DNA of 64,000 nt from Arthrinium phaeospermum (GCA_006503535.1 QYRS01000004.1:2418001-2482000), one strand, 5' to 3'. Positions 12,458-25,300 are shown, counted from the stretch's first letter. A program made the numbers and translations. Notes: generated by a model from the sequence alone, not told the origin.

Positions 12458-14077
12458 AAGAACCCCCACATTATGCTTGAATGATTGGGCCCCCTGAAGG
12501 GTAGACAACGGCCTCCCCTCATCTTATTTTATATTTAATATCTTTTCATATCGTCACAATACTAACGGCCGTACATACGGAAGATTCGAATGCCAGGGAG
12601 GGACATGCATTTCGGTGTTGATTGGGTTGGTCACATACATCTCTCTTCGGTTACACGCTACAAAGCGGCTGCATCTTGATACCTATTTCCTTTTTACTGA
12701 TGGTCCCGCCTAGAGGGAAATGTCTTTCTTGTCAACGAATTAGCGAGTCGGTGGATACCTCAACCTTTCCGAGGATCATTACTTTATGGATTTAATGCTA
12801 CAGATGCATATATTATATAGATATAGCTCCCACTCACCCATGGAGACGAAGAATGCAACATTCCAAACTCCTATCTATCATTTTGCCTCCCTGCCTACAT
12901 GTATGTGCCTTGATCCATCGAAGAGGAGTCAGTCCATCGCACCACCTGACGCGGTATCCGCACTGAAACTCATCAAATACTCTTACTGACGGCACTTGCC
13001 GCAATTGCCAATGACGACCAGCCGACAGCCGAAGTCAAACATGGTCCCGACCCAGGTAAGTATCCCGTAGGACAGAGAATTTCCAAGGCTTTTGGCCCTA
13101 ATAAGGCCGTTAAAGAAGACGACATTGCTTGGCCAGTGGCCATAGTCCCATTTATCGCGTTATGAGCCGGGGGGTGTGGTGGTCGTTGGCTCCTCCTTTA
13201 CTATCATTAGTAGTCATTCGTAGCCGACCCCCCACAGCTCCACAACCCTTTTTTTCCCCTTCCTCTTCGTCTCCCCTTGGACGGACTGTATTCTCTGTCT
13301 CCCAGGCACAAATCCGTTCACCAGGTTATTCCGAGCTGCACGGAGTACGTAAGCCGATTACACGTATATAACATTAGAAGGGCAGCGTCGGAGAATTCAT
13401 GAGGCGCCGGGGAGAGGACACGGGGCGATGAGAAACCAGAGACACGAAAAGAGAGGGAGGGCCAAAGAGAAAAAAAAGAGAAAAAGAGAGACCAAAAAAA
13501 AAGTGCACGAGCCCCCCCTTGTCCTATCGGACATGACAGCCGGAGGATCGACGCGAAAACCCGCACCGAACCACCGCAGGCCGTTGTTTGGTCGTGCTTG
13601 TTTAGCTCGCGCTGGCTTGCTGGTGTGCGCACGGGTAGCAGACAGGCATCATGACGACGGCGAGCCAATCGTACCCACTCGTTTCATGTGTGCAACATAG
13701 TCTTACGTGCATTATAGATATGTAGATATAGATATATGTATACATTCAGGTGCATATACCAGCAGTCAAAGATTGCCTTGTTACATAGTCACACGGACGT
13801 TGCAACCTGTGACCAGTCTCGCCTATGGTTATGCCCCCTGCATTAGTATATGTGCATATGCATATTATATATAGCACGTGGTGTATGGGTAATATCTATT
13901 GGTCATGATTCAATACACTTGGTACAAATGTATACATAATACAGTAAGTCATAAGGGTATACCGGTATATAATAGGCATTGTACCTCCACACACACCTCG
14001 CCTACGAGTCTCCCCAAATAGGCGCCTGCGCCATCAAACGGAAATGATATTGTGAGTCGGTGAAGCTGGACGTGTGA
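12458..14077. other. Convergent 3'/3' intergenic region
   Basis: This lies between a plus-strand gene ending at 12457 and a minus-strand gene ending at 14078. The distal part is rich in TATA and TGCATA steps (13700-13980), as expected of 3' flanks. A purine-rich tract at 13425-13505 gives spurious Lys/Glu frames. No gene is seen. Confidence 0.5.
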
Positions 14078-16858
14078 TTAAAACAAGATGCCAACCTTGC
14101 GGTCCCTCTGCTCCCGCAAGTTCTTGTCCTCCATGACGACTAGATTCTTGTCTTCCACCGGCGGTGCCACCTCGATCGCGACAGCAGCAGGAGGAGCAGC
14201 AGCAGCAGTAACGGCGCCGAAGTGGAAGGCCACTTCGCTCGCCAGGAACTTCTCCGTCCCTTCCCCGTTTCGCGGCTTCCAGACCTGGCCAACCTGTGGT
14301 GTTCTTCCGTCGCCGCTGTTACCTGTACTGCCACTACCAGTCGTTGCCGAGTCAAGAAGCTTCGTGGGGTAAAGCGAAACGGCGGGTCCAGGAGGGTTGG
14401 GATCTGCGTTATTGTCGTGGGCGGCCCACAGTAACCGTTCGGATTCCGCGCGCAACACTTTAGCCGTGCGCTGCTGCTGCTGGTCATCATCGTGGGCGTC
14501 TGAAGGTGGAGGTGTGAAGAAGTGGTCGTGATCTCCGGTCGTGCTGTTGTCGTCGGCATCCTCCTCATCCCCGTCATCGATAATGAGGACCTTTTGCTGG
14601 TCTCTCCTGAAACCGTCATCAGCCTCAAACACAGCCCAATTCATAGGAAGGTCGTTGTTGGTTTTCTCCGTCTCGTGACTCGTGAGCGCCCTCTCCTCGT
14701 GGCTGTTGGACAATGCCGGCACCATGACGTCTTTCGATCCGGCAGCAGCCATACGCTGGGAGAGATGACCTGCGTTTGCGTAGTATGCCGCGTAGAACGC
14801 CTTGGAAACCATGGCGACGCTACGGAGGTCCCGCGGAGCTTCGACATACTCCATGATCCGGAATGCCACCTTCGCCATCGCCGTCTGCCGCGCCTCCGCC
14901 GCCGTCATGGGAGTAGCGGCGGCAGCGGGTGGGGACGCAATCTTCGTCGCCGTGAATGTGATTTGAGGCAGGTCGATCTTGTGCCGACTCAGGGCCCAGC
15001 CATGCTGACCGTTGACTTCAAAAAGAGTCAGGCCTTGCACGCTGTTGTAGATGTCGTTTATTGCGCTGCGGAAGACGGGTGCGTACTCGCATACGCCGCC
15101 GTGTCCCTGCGGCGCGCTGACGATGGCTCGTAGGCTATCAAAGATCCGGTTCAGACTGCGCCCAGGAGGTGGTGGCAGGTGGGCAACGGCAGGCGATTGC
15201 ATGATGTGCGGCAGTATTTGTTGCTGGGCAAAGACCAGCATGAGCCAGCCCAGGTTCATGGCGTCGCACCATTGATTGCCCTTGGGACACCGCAGTTTCG
15301 ACGAGGGCACCACTCCTACACCCATAGCTAGGATCTTGTCATAATCACCATCAGCACTACCATCACCTGTGCCGGGAGGCGTCGTTGGGCCGCGCAGGTA
15401 TTCCTGCAAAGCACTACTACAGCAAGCGAATACCTGATCCATTTTGGCCCTGCGGACGGCCCAGATCCTGTCCTTCATCTTTTGCGGCCAGGGCTTCGCT
15501 TGAAGATCGTCCTCGTCCACGACGTTCAGAATCGCCGTCTTGGACATGCGCGTGAACAGGCGACGGAGCCCAAACGCGTAGCTGATTAGGAGCAGCCCGT
15601 CCGGCATGTCGTCGATGGCCTTGTGCATCCACTGGGGTAGCCAGCGGTATTCCACAAACATCTCGACGGGGGATGTGCATTGGTAGCGCATGCAGACCTT
15701 GGCCAAGGCGACAAAGGTCTCAAACTCGAGTTCCCGAGGGATCGACTGGTTGTGTAGATGGGCCGCATGCAGCAAGAGCTCAAACGACCCGTGTGCGTTC
15801 AATTCGAGCTGAGGCATCCGGTAGAGCTTAGTTTGAGCGCCATCACTCCAGGTGTACTCGACAGGGCTTTGGGGCAAGCCCGGAACAAAGCCCTCCTTGA
15901 GCACATCACCAACACCAGACTCGAAGATGCGTGCGAAAAGGGGCGAGGTCTCCGACAACATATGCGACAAGACTCTGAACCGTAAGACAGGGTGACTATC
16001 GGATTCATTGTTGGCAAACTCCAGCACGGCGTCGCCCCTCTCCGATATGGTAATGTCTTGTGTGGCCCTGCCCAGAGATATGCCAGACTCGCCTAGTTGG
16101 AGCAGGGAGTGGACGTAGGCCAGGTCTTGCCTGACGCTCTCATAGGTGCAGAAGCGGGTTTCGAAGGTGGGTAGGCCGTCGTCTCCGCGCGTCGATCGAG
16201 ACGACGGGGCTTTTGCCTGCTTCATTCTCTGGACGGCTTCGGTACGGAACACGTCACTATTGAACAACCGTTCAGCCATGTAGCTTGTAACTTCTCCCTC
16301 GTGTGACGAGTAAGTGCTTAACAGCGAGGCTTGGAGCCGGTCGTGCAGATCTCGCAGGCACGTCTTCCAACCTCGGATAGCTTCCAAATACTTCTCGGGG
16401 AAGTAGGCGGATGCCTTGCCCTGTTCGTTGTGCCGAGCCAGGTCCTTACCCTTGGACTGCCTGCCATGATCAGACAGGTCCAGGCTCAGGCTGTTGAAGC
16501 TGTTTTCCAATCCCGCAAGGTCAGAAAGAGGGCCTAATATAGGCGCTTCCGAGGGAGGTTTCAAAAGAGCCTCGCACAGAAGCCGTGGCGTCTCGCCCAG
16601 GTTGTTGTAAGCTTGGGAAGCGGCGTCTACAGTATGATGGTCATGGAGAGTTGAGTTCAGGTGCTGTGTGCAACTGAGTAGTTGGCTACAGCTAGTCGAG
16701 GGGGCTGCAAAAGCTGTGACATCAGGACGAATGACCAATTGGTCATTATCAGAGCCGGATTGGCTTTCAGGTGATGATGATGATGATGCCTGCTCGGCCA
16801 CCAAAGTGTCAACAAGGGCCATGAAAGGGAAGGACGTCTGAGCCCAAGGGATGGGCAT
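14078..16858 (-). CDS. BTB-like / F-box-like fungal protein
   Basis: Single exon, 926 residues. Residues 1-250 are Ser-rich with some helical parts. Residues ~278-440 resemble the diverged fungal BTB/POZ fold: LRFRVLSHMLSETSPLFARIF (usual 'VSSKHLSLASPVFRAML' position), then LLLHAAHLHNQSIP and FVALAKVCMRYQC, then an all-helical segment to ~490. Around residues 655-700 a short F-box-like helix pair occurs (FRIMEYVEAPRDLRSVAMVSKAFYAA). The tail (700-926) is acidic and disordered, with EEDADDN and poly-Gln. BTB proteins of this fungal type are usually of unknown role; a Cullin-3 or SCF adaptor role is inference. An in-frame ATG at codon 13 is an alternative start. Confidence 0.85.
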   Translation of the reverse strand: MPIPWAQTSFPFMALVDTLVAEQASSSSSPESQSGSDNDQLVIRPDVTAFAAPSTSCSQLLSCTQHLNSTLHDHHTVDAASQAYNNLGETPRLLCEALLKPPSEAPILGPLSDLAGLENSFNSLSLDLSDHGRQSKGKDLARHNEQGKASAYFPEKYLEAIRGWKTCLRDLHDRLQASLLSTYSSHEGEVTSYMAERLFNSDVFRTEAVQRMKQAKAPSSRSTRGDDGLPTFETRFCTYESVRQDLAYVHSLLQLGESGISLGRATQDITISERGDAVLEFANNESDSHPVLRFRVLSHMLSETSPLFARIFESGVGDVLKEGFVPGLPQSPVEYTWSDGAQTKLYRMPQLELNAHGSFELLLHAAHLHNQSIPRELEFETFVALAKVCMRYQCTSPVEMFVEYRWLPQWMHKAIDDMPDGLLLISYAFGLRRLFTRMSKTAILNVVDEDDLQAKPWPQKMKDRIWAVRRAKMDQVFACCSSALQEYLRGPTTPPGTGDGSADGDYDKILAMGVGVVPSSKLRCPKGNQWCDAMNLGWLMLVFAQQQILPHIMQSPAVAHLPPPPGRSLNRIFDSLRAIVSAPQGHGGVCEYAPVFRSAINDIYNSVQGLTLFEVNGQHGWALSRHKIDLPQITFTATKIASPPAAAATPMTAAEARQTAMAKVAFRIMEYVEAPRDLRSVAMVSKAFYAAYYANAGHLSQRMAAAGSKDVMVPALSNSHEERALTSHETEKTNNDLPMNWAVFEADDGFRRDQQKVLIIDDGDEEDADDNSTTGDHDHFFTPPPSDAHDDDQQQQRTAKVLRAESERLLWAAHDNNADPNPPGPAVSLYPTKLLDSATTGSGSTGNSGDGRTPQVGQVWKPRNGEGTEKFLASEVAFHFGAVTAAAAPPAAVAIEVAPPVEDKNLVVMEDKNLREQRDRKVGILF

Positions 16859-18234
16859 CAGAGCTAAGATATAGAAGAGGTAGATGAGAGAAAACCCACG
16901 AAATGAATAGTATTATTGACAAATCCAACTTGCCATTTCTCTACCGAGGGTTTCGTACGATCCCGAGTCCTGAGCCTTATGTTGGGTCCCGCGTTCGAAC
17001 TCAGCGAAGACGACCATGACATGGTGGTTTCAGTATCCCTCTGTCGCTATGGCTTTCACTAAATATATCAAGCAAAAGAAAAGATGGGGGAAATTCATAT
17101 GCGCCGTCACTTTTCAACTGGATCCTACTCCAATTTACTGCAAATGAAGGGGAAAGCGACAGATACTTGGCCTCTGTCTGGCCTGGCTGCCTGCTGATTG
17201 ATGGCTGGGAAGGTCAAGTTGCGTACCCATGCATAGATGACCCAGCACTCTGCTCTGCCTACCGAGATCGCCAGGTGGCCGTCATCTGTCGACGGGTTTG
17301 GCAGTTGGTAGCCAAGAGAAACCCGAGGGGCTGCTATTAAATCATATTACGACTACAAAGCGCTTCATTTATTCAGTCTAGGTTATCACCCGCTGCCGCA
17401 TATACAGGACTTTTGTGTTTTGGTATTTTTTTTTTTTGGTAATTTTTTTTTTGCCTTTTATTCTTGCTTTTGCTTTTTGTTCCATACCTACGCCTTCTAT
17501 AAGTCCGTCTATTTTAGGGAACTTTTTGCTAAAACCAGCGACCGCATGCTGACTTGCCTAGGATGAAGAACCTGAGGCGATGACCATATCGTTGCGCTCC
17601 ATTCGATGCATGCTTTTTCGTCGCCTCCCATAGACGACACGTTTCTGTCGTTCTCTCTCTGTCGGGATATCTCAGCCACCTTCGCCAAAATCATACAATA
17701 ATATAATATATAAGCCCTACAACTCCGTGCTCCCTTCGTTGCTTATAAACCCCCTGTTGCCTCCAAAATCCGTAATTCAGAATCACGCCTTCACGTCAAA
17801 CCAAGTCAGCTGACATCCGAAATTCATCAGTCTCCGTAACTGGCACCAAGTACCGAATAGGTTTGCTTGACGTGAAAAATGCCATATCAAGGCTCGCATG
17901 CCACTTCTCCGCCCCTCCCATGATTGCACGACTGGTCAAAACATCAGCCAAGTCATTGTCACGTCTGTCGTTCTGAGCCGACCATCGCCGACAAGACCAG
18001 GGCTTTGTTTCCAGGACGTGCCTTCGACCCTTCGTCATATCCTTGTTCAAGGTATCTTTGGGCCATTGATTCAAGTAACCTGGACTGTAAAGCGCCGTCC
18101 AATATCTTCAAGGCGCTTTAAGATGGGCCGCGTATGCCATGATGAAATGAACATGCCAAATATGTCGTATATCCAAGAATGGAGGACTGTGTTGGAGGTT
18201 CACGGGCATTCACAGGCGGACCACAGCCAATGCC
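16859..18234. other. Intergenic: BTB gene promoter and Cid1-type gene 3' flank
   Basis: Two long T runs (about 17428-17453) and pyrimidine-rich DNA occupy the middle. The region contains the upstream side of the BTB gene and the 3' side of the nucleotidyltransferase gene, both read leftward. No coding signal is seen. Confidence 0.5.
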
Positions 18235-21200
18235 TCAACCCCCTTTTCTCTCGAGATCGTTCTTCGGGGGCTGTTCGCTTTGCGGGTACAGCTCCTGCTT
18301 GCTCTTTCCTTCGGCGGCCTTTTTCCGACCCTTTGGGATTTTCTGCCAACCACTGCCGTTTTCGTGCTCTCCTTTGCCCCCTTTGGCGTGTCCGTTCTCC
18401 CGCGCAAGACCGTTAATCCTGGGGTTCGTTGAGTGTGCAGCTTCGGCCTTGGAAGGCGCCACGTCGGGCCGAGGCTTTGGTTTAGCCTTCGTCTCCGGCT
18501 TGGCATCTTGACTTTGAACTGGGGCATTTGTATGAACTGGTGCTTGGTGTAGAGGCAAGTCAAACCGACGGGTCAAGGTGGGCGAAGGCGTCACCGTCTC
18601 GTAAACAGGTGACAGGTGCTGCAAGTCCGTGGTCGGTGTCTTCTCTCCAGTGGCCAGATCAAGCTGCGCAATAAGCTGGCTTGGTGGGCCGCGTGGATTA
18701 AACCTGGGGAAAGGAGCCGAGGGATCCATGACGGGACCTGTGTATTCTGGCGAGTAGGCGGCGACACCGAGTGTTCCATCAGATGTCATCGTCACTATGT
18801 CATTCGTAAATCGGGGGGCCGACTGCACGTAATTGGGCGGTTGCGAAGCCGATGAAGAACCGTTCACAACGAGGGGGCGCTCTGGATTCGGAGGAGTTGT
18901 GTAAGAGGGTGCCAGGGGTTGGGGTAGTGGCGCCTGTGCTTGTAACGGGACCCCATTTGCTCGGGGTTGGGTCGCCTGCTGCGGGGTTTCAAAAGATCCG
19001 TCTGCTTGAGGCATTCCTGCCGGTACTGCCTGCTCACGTTTCGGCGTAGAGGCTGTCGGGTTATACCCTGACCCATTAACAACTATCGGTTGCCCATCGG
19101 GAACTGGTTTGTTGGCCGTCGCAGGGAATGTCGACGCAGCTAGCGGGGTTGGGCTGGTCCCCACGGAGTAGGCTCTGCCGTGACCCAAAGGAGATGGAGA
19201 ACGCGACGTCCGTTTCTGTATCCTGTCAAAGATATTGTGCGGAAACTGGTCTGACGAAAGTCGCCTCCGACCTGAATTGGACCCCTGAGGACCAAGGTCC
19301 CCGAAAGCGGGCATTCCGTTTGCTACGGCCACTGGCCCCCTGGTAGAGCCATTAGGATCGAGGTAGTAACCGTAGCCTTTATCATCCGCGGGCGAGGCAT
19401 GCGTGGCAGTTGGTGTTCGGTTTGCATCAGCATCAGTCGTTTCATCTGGTATAAAGCTGGGGATGGGTCGTGCCTTGGCGTGCCGCGAAGGAACGGCCCC
19501 AACTGATGTCCCTCCGTTCACAGCAGGCTGAACTCCAGGCACGCCCGGTATAGGCTGGGCGACCGATAATGACCGCGACGCCGGCTGAGACTGAGATCGC
19601 AACGAGCTTCCAGAGGCCGTTGCCCCAGTCTCGCTTGCGGCGACCGTTCTATGAGGGCTGCGGCGGGGCTCGGTGCTTTGGCCGTTGGATGGCGACGATG
19701 GATAGGTAGTGAAACCTGGGTGTGCGTAGAACTGTTGTCCTTGCCATGGCCAGTAGTACATCTCCGGGCGCAGCGGAGCCGTCAGAGGTGGATTCTCGAT
19801 CGAGTTTGTTCGTGACCGCTCAGTTGACGTCTGGGGCTGTGAGGCGTTTCCTCCCTGCATCCTCTGCGCATGTGCCAAGGCCTGTTGTTGCGCGAAAGCT
19901 TGGTTCTGAGTGTATTGCAGAAAACGAAGGTTGTTTTCTTGTTGCTGCAAAGCTGACAATGTCTGTGCCAGAGCATCTTGTGACATGTATCCCATCCCAT
20001 CTTGCGGCGCGACAAACTGATAACCCGGGAAATACATCTGATTTGCACCGTTGTCAAATGCTGTGCTCGATGATGCTCTGCGGTTGTTTCCGTGGTTGTT
20101 GTTTCGGTACTGGCCCTGTTGCCTCCCGCCCCTGCCGTTGCCGCCTCGTCCTCCCCGGTTGTTTTGCTGCGACGCACTTCTAAGCAGCGCAGGCCGGGGC
20201 GCGGAGACCGGCTTCTGAAATATCCGCTCCTCTTCTTTCGGGAACTCGAACTGTTCACAGCACTCACCCAATTTCCCTTCTGCGACCAAATCAAAAGCAC
20301 GGCGTATTTCGAGATGGATGCCGCGAAACGATGTGTCGTCGGCCGTGTTGCCAAGGTTGCGCATTGTGTTGAACGGCTCCTCCACACACAGCTGGTTGTT
20401 GATGGCCAGGTGCCAGTGCTTCTTCTCGGTCTTCCTCATCAGCTTTCCGGATCGGACACTCAGGGCGTGCTCGCCGTAGTCGAACTCGTGAGCGTAAAAT
20501 CGAAAGAACTGGAACAGCAATTCACCCAATGTCGACTTGTTCTTGGCACCAATGCCACGCAGTTTTTCAACGTCGTCGGCGAAAGGACTTGGCTCTCCTT
20601 CCTTCTTCGGAAGCCTATATTGAAGTTGCTGGTGAAGCGCGGGAACCACTGGGGGTTTGCGCAGCTGTAGAAACGCGATGATCATACATATCCACGTGTA
20701 CGAGCTGAGCGTGCCACCAAATGCTGCAATGTCTGTTAGCACCCGTTTTGTCACTTGGCTGCCAGAAGTGTGCACTTACCAGCATCATTCATCACTCTCC
20801 GCCGTGTCCAGTACTTGATGATCATCGCCAGAGGCCTCACCCGGTCATCGATGTCGATATACGTCCGGATCATGCGAGTGTTCTCGAGCGCGAGCGTGTT
20901 GTTGACATTCATGTCACAAGCAAGTTGGAACTCGGGATCCCATGCCTTCACAATGGGCACCTTCGCAGAAGACACGCAGACCACCTTCTTGAACCCATCT
21001 GGAAGGAATTAGCACAAGTCAAGATGACGTCAAGTTACAAGGAAGAGCGTGTCCAACATACGTTTAGCTAAGAGGTCTGCAAGCATGCAGACACCCTCGA
21101 GCTCTTTCCAGGGGGTTGTGATACATATGTCCACTAAGCCAAGTTAGCACAAGATTATCTTGTAGGCAACATCCTATAACTTACCATCGGAATCATCTGA

Positions 21201-22364
21201 ACACAGCAGGTTGCCCGATGATCCAAAAAGACGAACACGTATATCATGACCCGGCCATGTGTCATTCAGGAGTTTCTCGAGCTTCTGAATCAGCTTTCCT
21301 CGCTTCTCCTCGACTCCCTCCGTCGGTTTTAACCGATCGTAAAGCTCTTCAATGTCTGTGCTGAGTTTCTTTTCGACGTCTTCGCTCAATTTGCTTTGGA
21401 CCTTGGATAGATCTGATCGGTCTAGTCGGTCGCTCCCTATACTGTACGGCATTCGTCGCCGAGAGCGCTCCGGTATAGTCTCGTATTGACATCCTCCACT
21501 GCGAGGAGGTAAAGGCCTTAGTGAGGGCAGGTTGCCGTTGGTTTCTGAATACGCCGAGCGCGGCGAATGACCATGATTGGCTGTCGGCGACGGCTCTCGC
21601 GATTCGAAGGAGAATTTTCGCGCGTGCTGATGGGGCGTCGAGGGCACCGAATTCGAGTGCGTTGGTGGCGCTATACTTGCGAGCGTTGCGGGGGACGTCG
21701 AGGCGGCAGTTGGGCGCGCAGGCAGGTTGTTCTGCTTCTTTTGATTTTGATTCGGATTGGAGGCCACTGGCGCTGGTGCCGACGGTGCCGCAGTTGTCCG
21801 TGCCTGCGGTTTTTGCGGCATCTTGTTGGAGTGTGAAGGGATGGAGAGGGAAGCAGAAGGTTCCTTCCCTGTTATAACAGCGCAACCGGCTTTGTTGGTA
21901 GTATTCTGCACGCCTCTATTCCCATGGCAAGTCTGCGAGCCCGGTTTCGAGCGTGTAGAATCCTTGTCCTTATTCGACGGCACCTTGGACGTCGAACGAG
22001 ATCGATGACCTCCGATGTGGATGGTGGGTGTCGACAGAATGGGCGGCAAAGGAGGCGTTTGTAGGCCTCCTGCTCCTCCTCCTCTACCCCTGCTAGGCGC
22101 AATGAGTTTGTTGTACTGCAGAAGCTGGGCTTGGTACAGCGAGGACTGTTGCGGGAAAAGGATTGGGATCAAGTCGATATGCGGCTGGCCGCCGTGAGGA
22201 GACTTGCTCGACGCTGCGGGGCTCAGTGGCGTCGCCGAGGCAGGGGGTGTCGGCGAGAGAACAGAGTGTAGTCTCGGGACAACAGGACTTGACGTTGAGC
22301 GACTCCAAAGTAGTTTTGGGGGATAATGATGTTTCGAGTCTGCCGTGGTTGGCCTGGCGTCCAT
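18235..22364 (-). CDS. Large Cid1-type non-canonical poly(A)/nucleotidyltransferase
   Basis: Four exons, complement(18235..20723, 20780..20998, 21062..21133, 21185..22364), 1,319 residues from the ATG at 22364. Residues 1-330 are disordered. The DNA polymerase-beta-like core begins at LFGSSGNLLCSDDSDVDICIT (GS plus DxD metal site, split by intron 1), continues through KVPIVKAWD and the third acidic site in ACDMNVNN, and then the central domain with IKYWTRRR and GGTLSSYTW. The PAP-associated domain follows (~500-640), then a ~700-residue tail: an RG/N-rich patch (GGRGGNGRGGRQQG), a Gln-rich stretch and Pro/Ser-rich disorder. The enzyme should add A or U/C residues to RNA 3' ends. Aspergillus CutA/CutB are possible relatives but orthology is not shown. 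The start could lie upstream: TTTAATTTAG at ~22385 could be a 3' splice site. Confidence 0.9.
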
Positions 22365-25300
22365 GAAAAGTTGGTCACTGGCTAAATTAAAGCCTTTGTA
22401 GCTGAAAGACAATCGGCGTTAAGGCAGGGAGGGAAAAAGCGCGGCGAGCCGAGTGATTCGACTTGTGCCCCTGGTGAACGACTGTTTTAGAAATCGCCGA
22501 GCCGCTGTCGAGATGAGTGAATGCAAGGCAAGGCCAAGTAGACTCCCGTGATGAGATCGGCCGAATTCAGCGGCGATTGCTGGTGGTCCAAAGCCAATGG
22601 TGCTGTAGGTACCAGCAACAGTAGCCCTAGACTATGGAGTTCGAACGAGTGTATGGATCAGTCCAAAAGCCCAGTTATCGGAGGATCGGCACTCGCTTCG
22701 GGATCAATGACCAAATACACTGGACGCTCTTCGCCTCGGGGTCGTCAGGAACCAAAGCGCGCTTGCTCTGCTCCTACTTCACTCTATTGCTCAGCTTTCC
22801 TGTGCCTCTTTTCGGAACTATTCCACAATTCCTGCGGGGGGTATGCAGCTATGATTTCGTCGCCGAGAGGAAGGGTATCGATATACGCGTGGGAATGCAA
22901 GTGTATCGGTCGCTAAGAAAAGAGGAGAGCTAAGGACATAAGTACGTTTCGAATCGTTCGCTCGTCTACCGAGGTTGCTGCAAGAGCGCTCGCAAAGGGG
23001 TGCCGTCCGACTGTCAAGTCGAGGAACACGGCCGAATGGTAGTATGCACGCCGCTTCCTTCTATCGCATCCTAGCAAAGCCTGTCAAGGAGAGAAGTGAA
23101 TGGGCAGCAAATGGTGCTACGCGAAGGGTTGAAATACGTGGTGCAAAGAAGGAAGGAACAACGATTGGAACAAACAACACGAATCGACGTGTGTATGTGC
23201 TGGGGCGTGGATTGTGGGTGGGAGAATGTGAGAGTGGTATGCTCTATAGGGGTGGATTGTCGCGAGGCGCCTGGAGCCCGGGGCAAATTGAGGGTGGGAA
23301 GAAAGATGCTATGTGTTCCGCTGTTCGAGCCGTCCGCCGTTCTCAGTAGTTTAGAATGAATCTGCCACGCCTCACTCTCAGGGCGACTATCGACTTTCTG
23401 AGAATAAGAGGTTGCGTGCGGGACAGGGCAGGACAGGACGACGAGAGAGGGAGAGAGAGAGAATGTGTGTGACGGTCTCCAGGAAGTAGTGGAATACGAA
23501 CAAGAACCCCCGACTACTCTAGACGTGATACGTACTGTAGGTAGGTAGGCCCTGGGCAAAGTCACATCAAGTGAATGAGTGGTTGATTGGATCAAATGGG
23601 GGGGATGAATGGACGGATGGATCAGAATGGGCACGGTTACACGCCCAGGTCACGAACGACATGGACTAACTGACTGCTACGCTTCTAACCTACCTACTGA
23701 TTGAAGGGGTCCAAATCCCAGCGGTGCCCGTATGGAAACGAGTAGTTCCGTGTGCTGTGTGCTCGTGCTCTGGCTCTCGCGACCAGACTAGGTAGTCTGT
23801 CCACGCCATATACATATAGGTACGTACAGCCTGTACGATGCGCTAACGGGGCGACTGATGCAGCACTATTGCTAAATTGACAGTGAATAGGACGGGTATC
23901 AAACACTGTTTAGAATTCGGTGCAATTGTGGTTTTTCCCGGGCAGCAATGAAGTCAGGACGCATGCACGCAAACACTGGGGGGGCTGTATGCTAAAGCCG
24001 ACTCAGCTGGACAGTGCTGAACAATGCTTGGACAATGCCGAACCCCCCGGAACCCTTAACCCTTTAGAATGAAGCAATGCCACTGTCGTGCTCTTCCTAA
24101 CCTGGTATAAACTTGTCACCACTTGACTTGCCACGCATGGTGTTCGCATCTCCTGGGTCAAAACAATAGGTAAATATAGGTATGTATGCATTGGGGCCAG
24201 TTGGCCCAACTCAATCAGCGCCGATGATGAGGGGACAATGTACAAGGCATGGTACGGAGTACATTCAATTCAACGCTGGGTGTGCCATTTCCACTGGTCA
24301 TCGAATTGATAATTAAGCTAGGTGCCGGGTCTATAAGCATGCTAGGTGCCCAAAATGCCTTAGGTACTTCTTATGCCATGGGGTGTCAGGGTACCTGCGA
24401 TTACATTATACGTCAATGTACTTTTTATTGCCGGCAAATGCCAATTCATCGTTCCAGAATTTCATCATTCCCTAGCTGGCATAGAGCGGCAATAGTAATG
24501 TTGGACAAGAAAAAGGGCCAGCAAGCCCGCCCAGAAAGCAGGGCACGACTCTGACTTTTACTTGGACATGCATCCGTGGATCAACCCAGCCCGAACGAGG
24601 GGAAAGATCAGGTCATCAGGAACGCCTTGAGAACGTTCAGAGGCAGGAGAGGAGACAGTCGCAAAGTCAAGCACGAGCGGCCAGCCAAGTCTGTGCTGTG
24701 CCATGCTTCCATCATGATGAATGACAGCACCATTTACCGAGACAAAATCCCCGTAGAGTTTGGGACAATCTGCCAAGTGACAGGAGGTTCGCAGTTGGCT
24801 GGAAGTCAAACATCGAAACATGACATGCGGTTGGTTGGGCCAAACATTGCCAGGAGAAAAACAAATTCTCTCGCTTTCACCAGACAGAGCAGTCATCGTC
24901 ATCATGGGCACGGGAATCAATGGTAGTGCCCGTCTCCCCCGCCTGGTTGGTATCCAATGGCAGTGGAAGCTACCTGCAGTATATAGGTATGTACCTACCT
25001 TCCTTAACGGTCGTGTTCAGCGATCAAATGTGTGCCTGCCTACCTAGTTCCTCAGACATGCATTTTTAAAATAACCCGCGAAATGCCCATCGCAAGGAAA
25101 TGGCGATTGAGATTGAACCCTTGAGCTTGAGATCGATCAATATTCCCCGAATCCTTCTTTCATCCTTCCACCATCCATACGAACACCTACTTTCCGTGAT
25201 GGAGAGCGACCCCGAGAGACCCCAGCTGGCAGGCATGCATTATCGACATTACAACTGGGCCCATGGCTGCAAGTGGGCTAGCCGGAACTTCCTTGGTCGA

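Noticed and set aside
23071..23634. 187-codon frame on the minus strand
   Set aside because: Ser/Thr/His/Pro-rich product of a pyrimidine-rich leader region; no domain character. Better explained as 5' leader of the nucleotidyltransferase gene.
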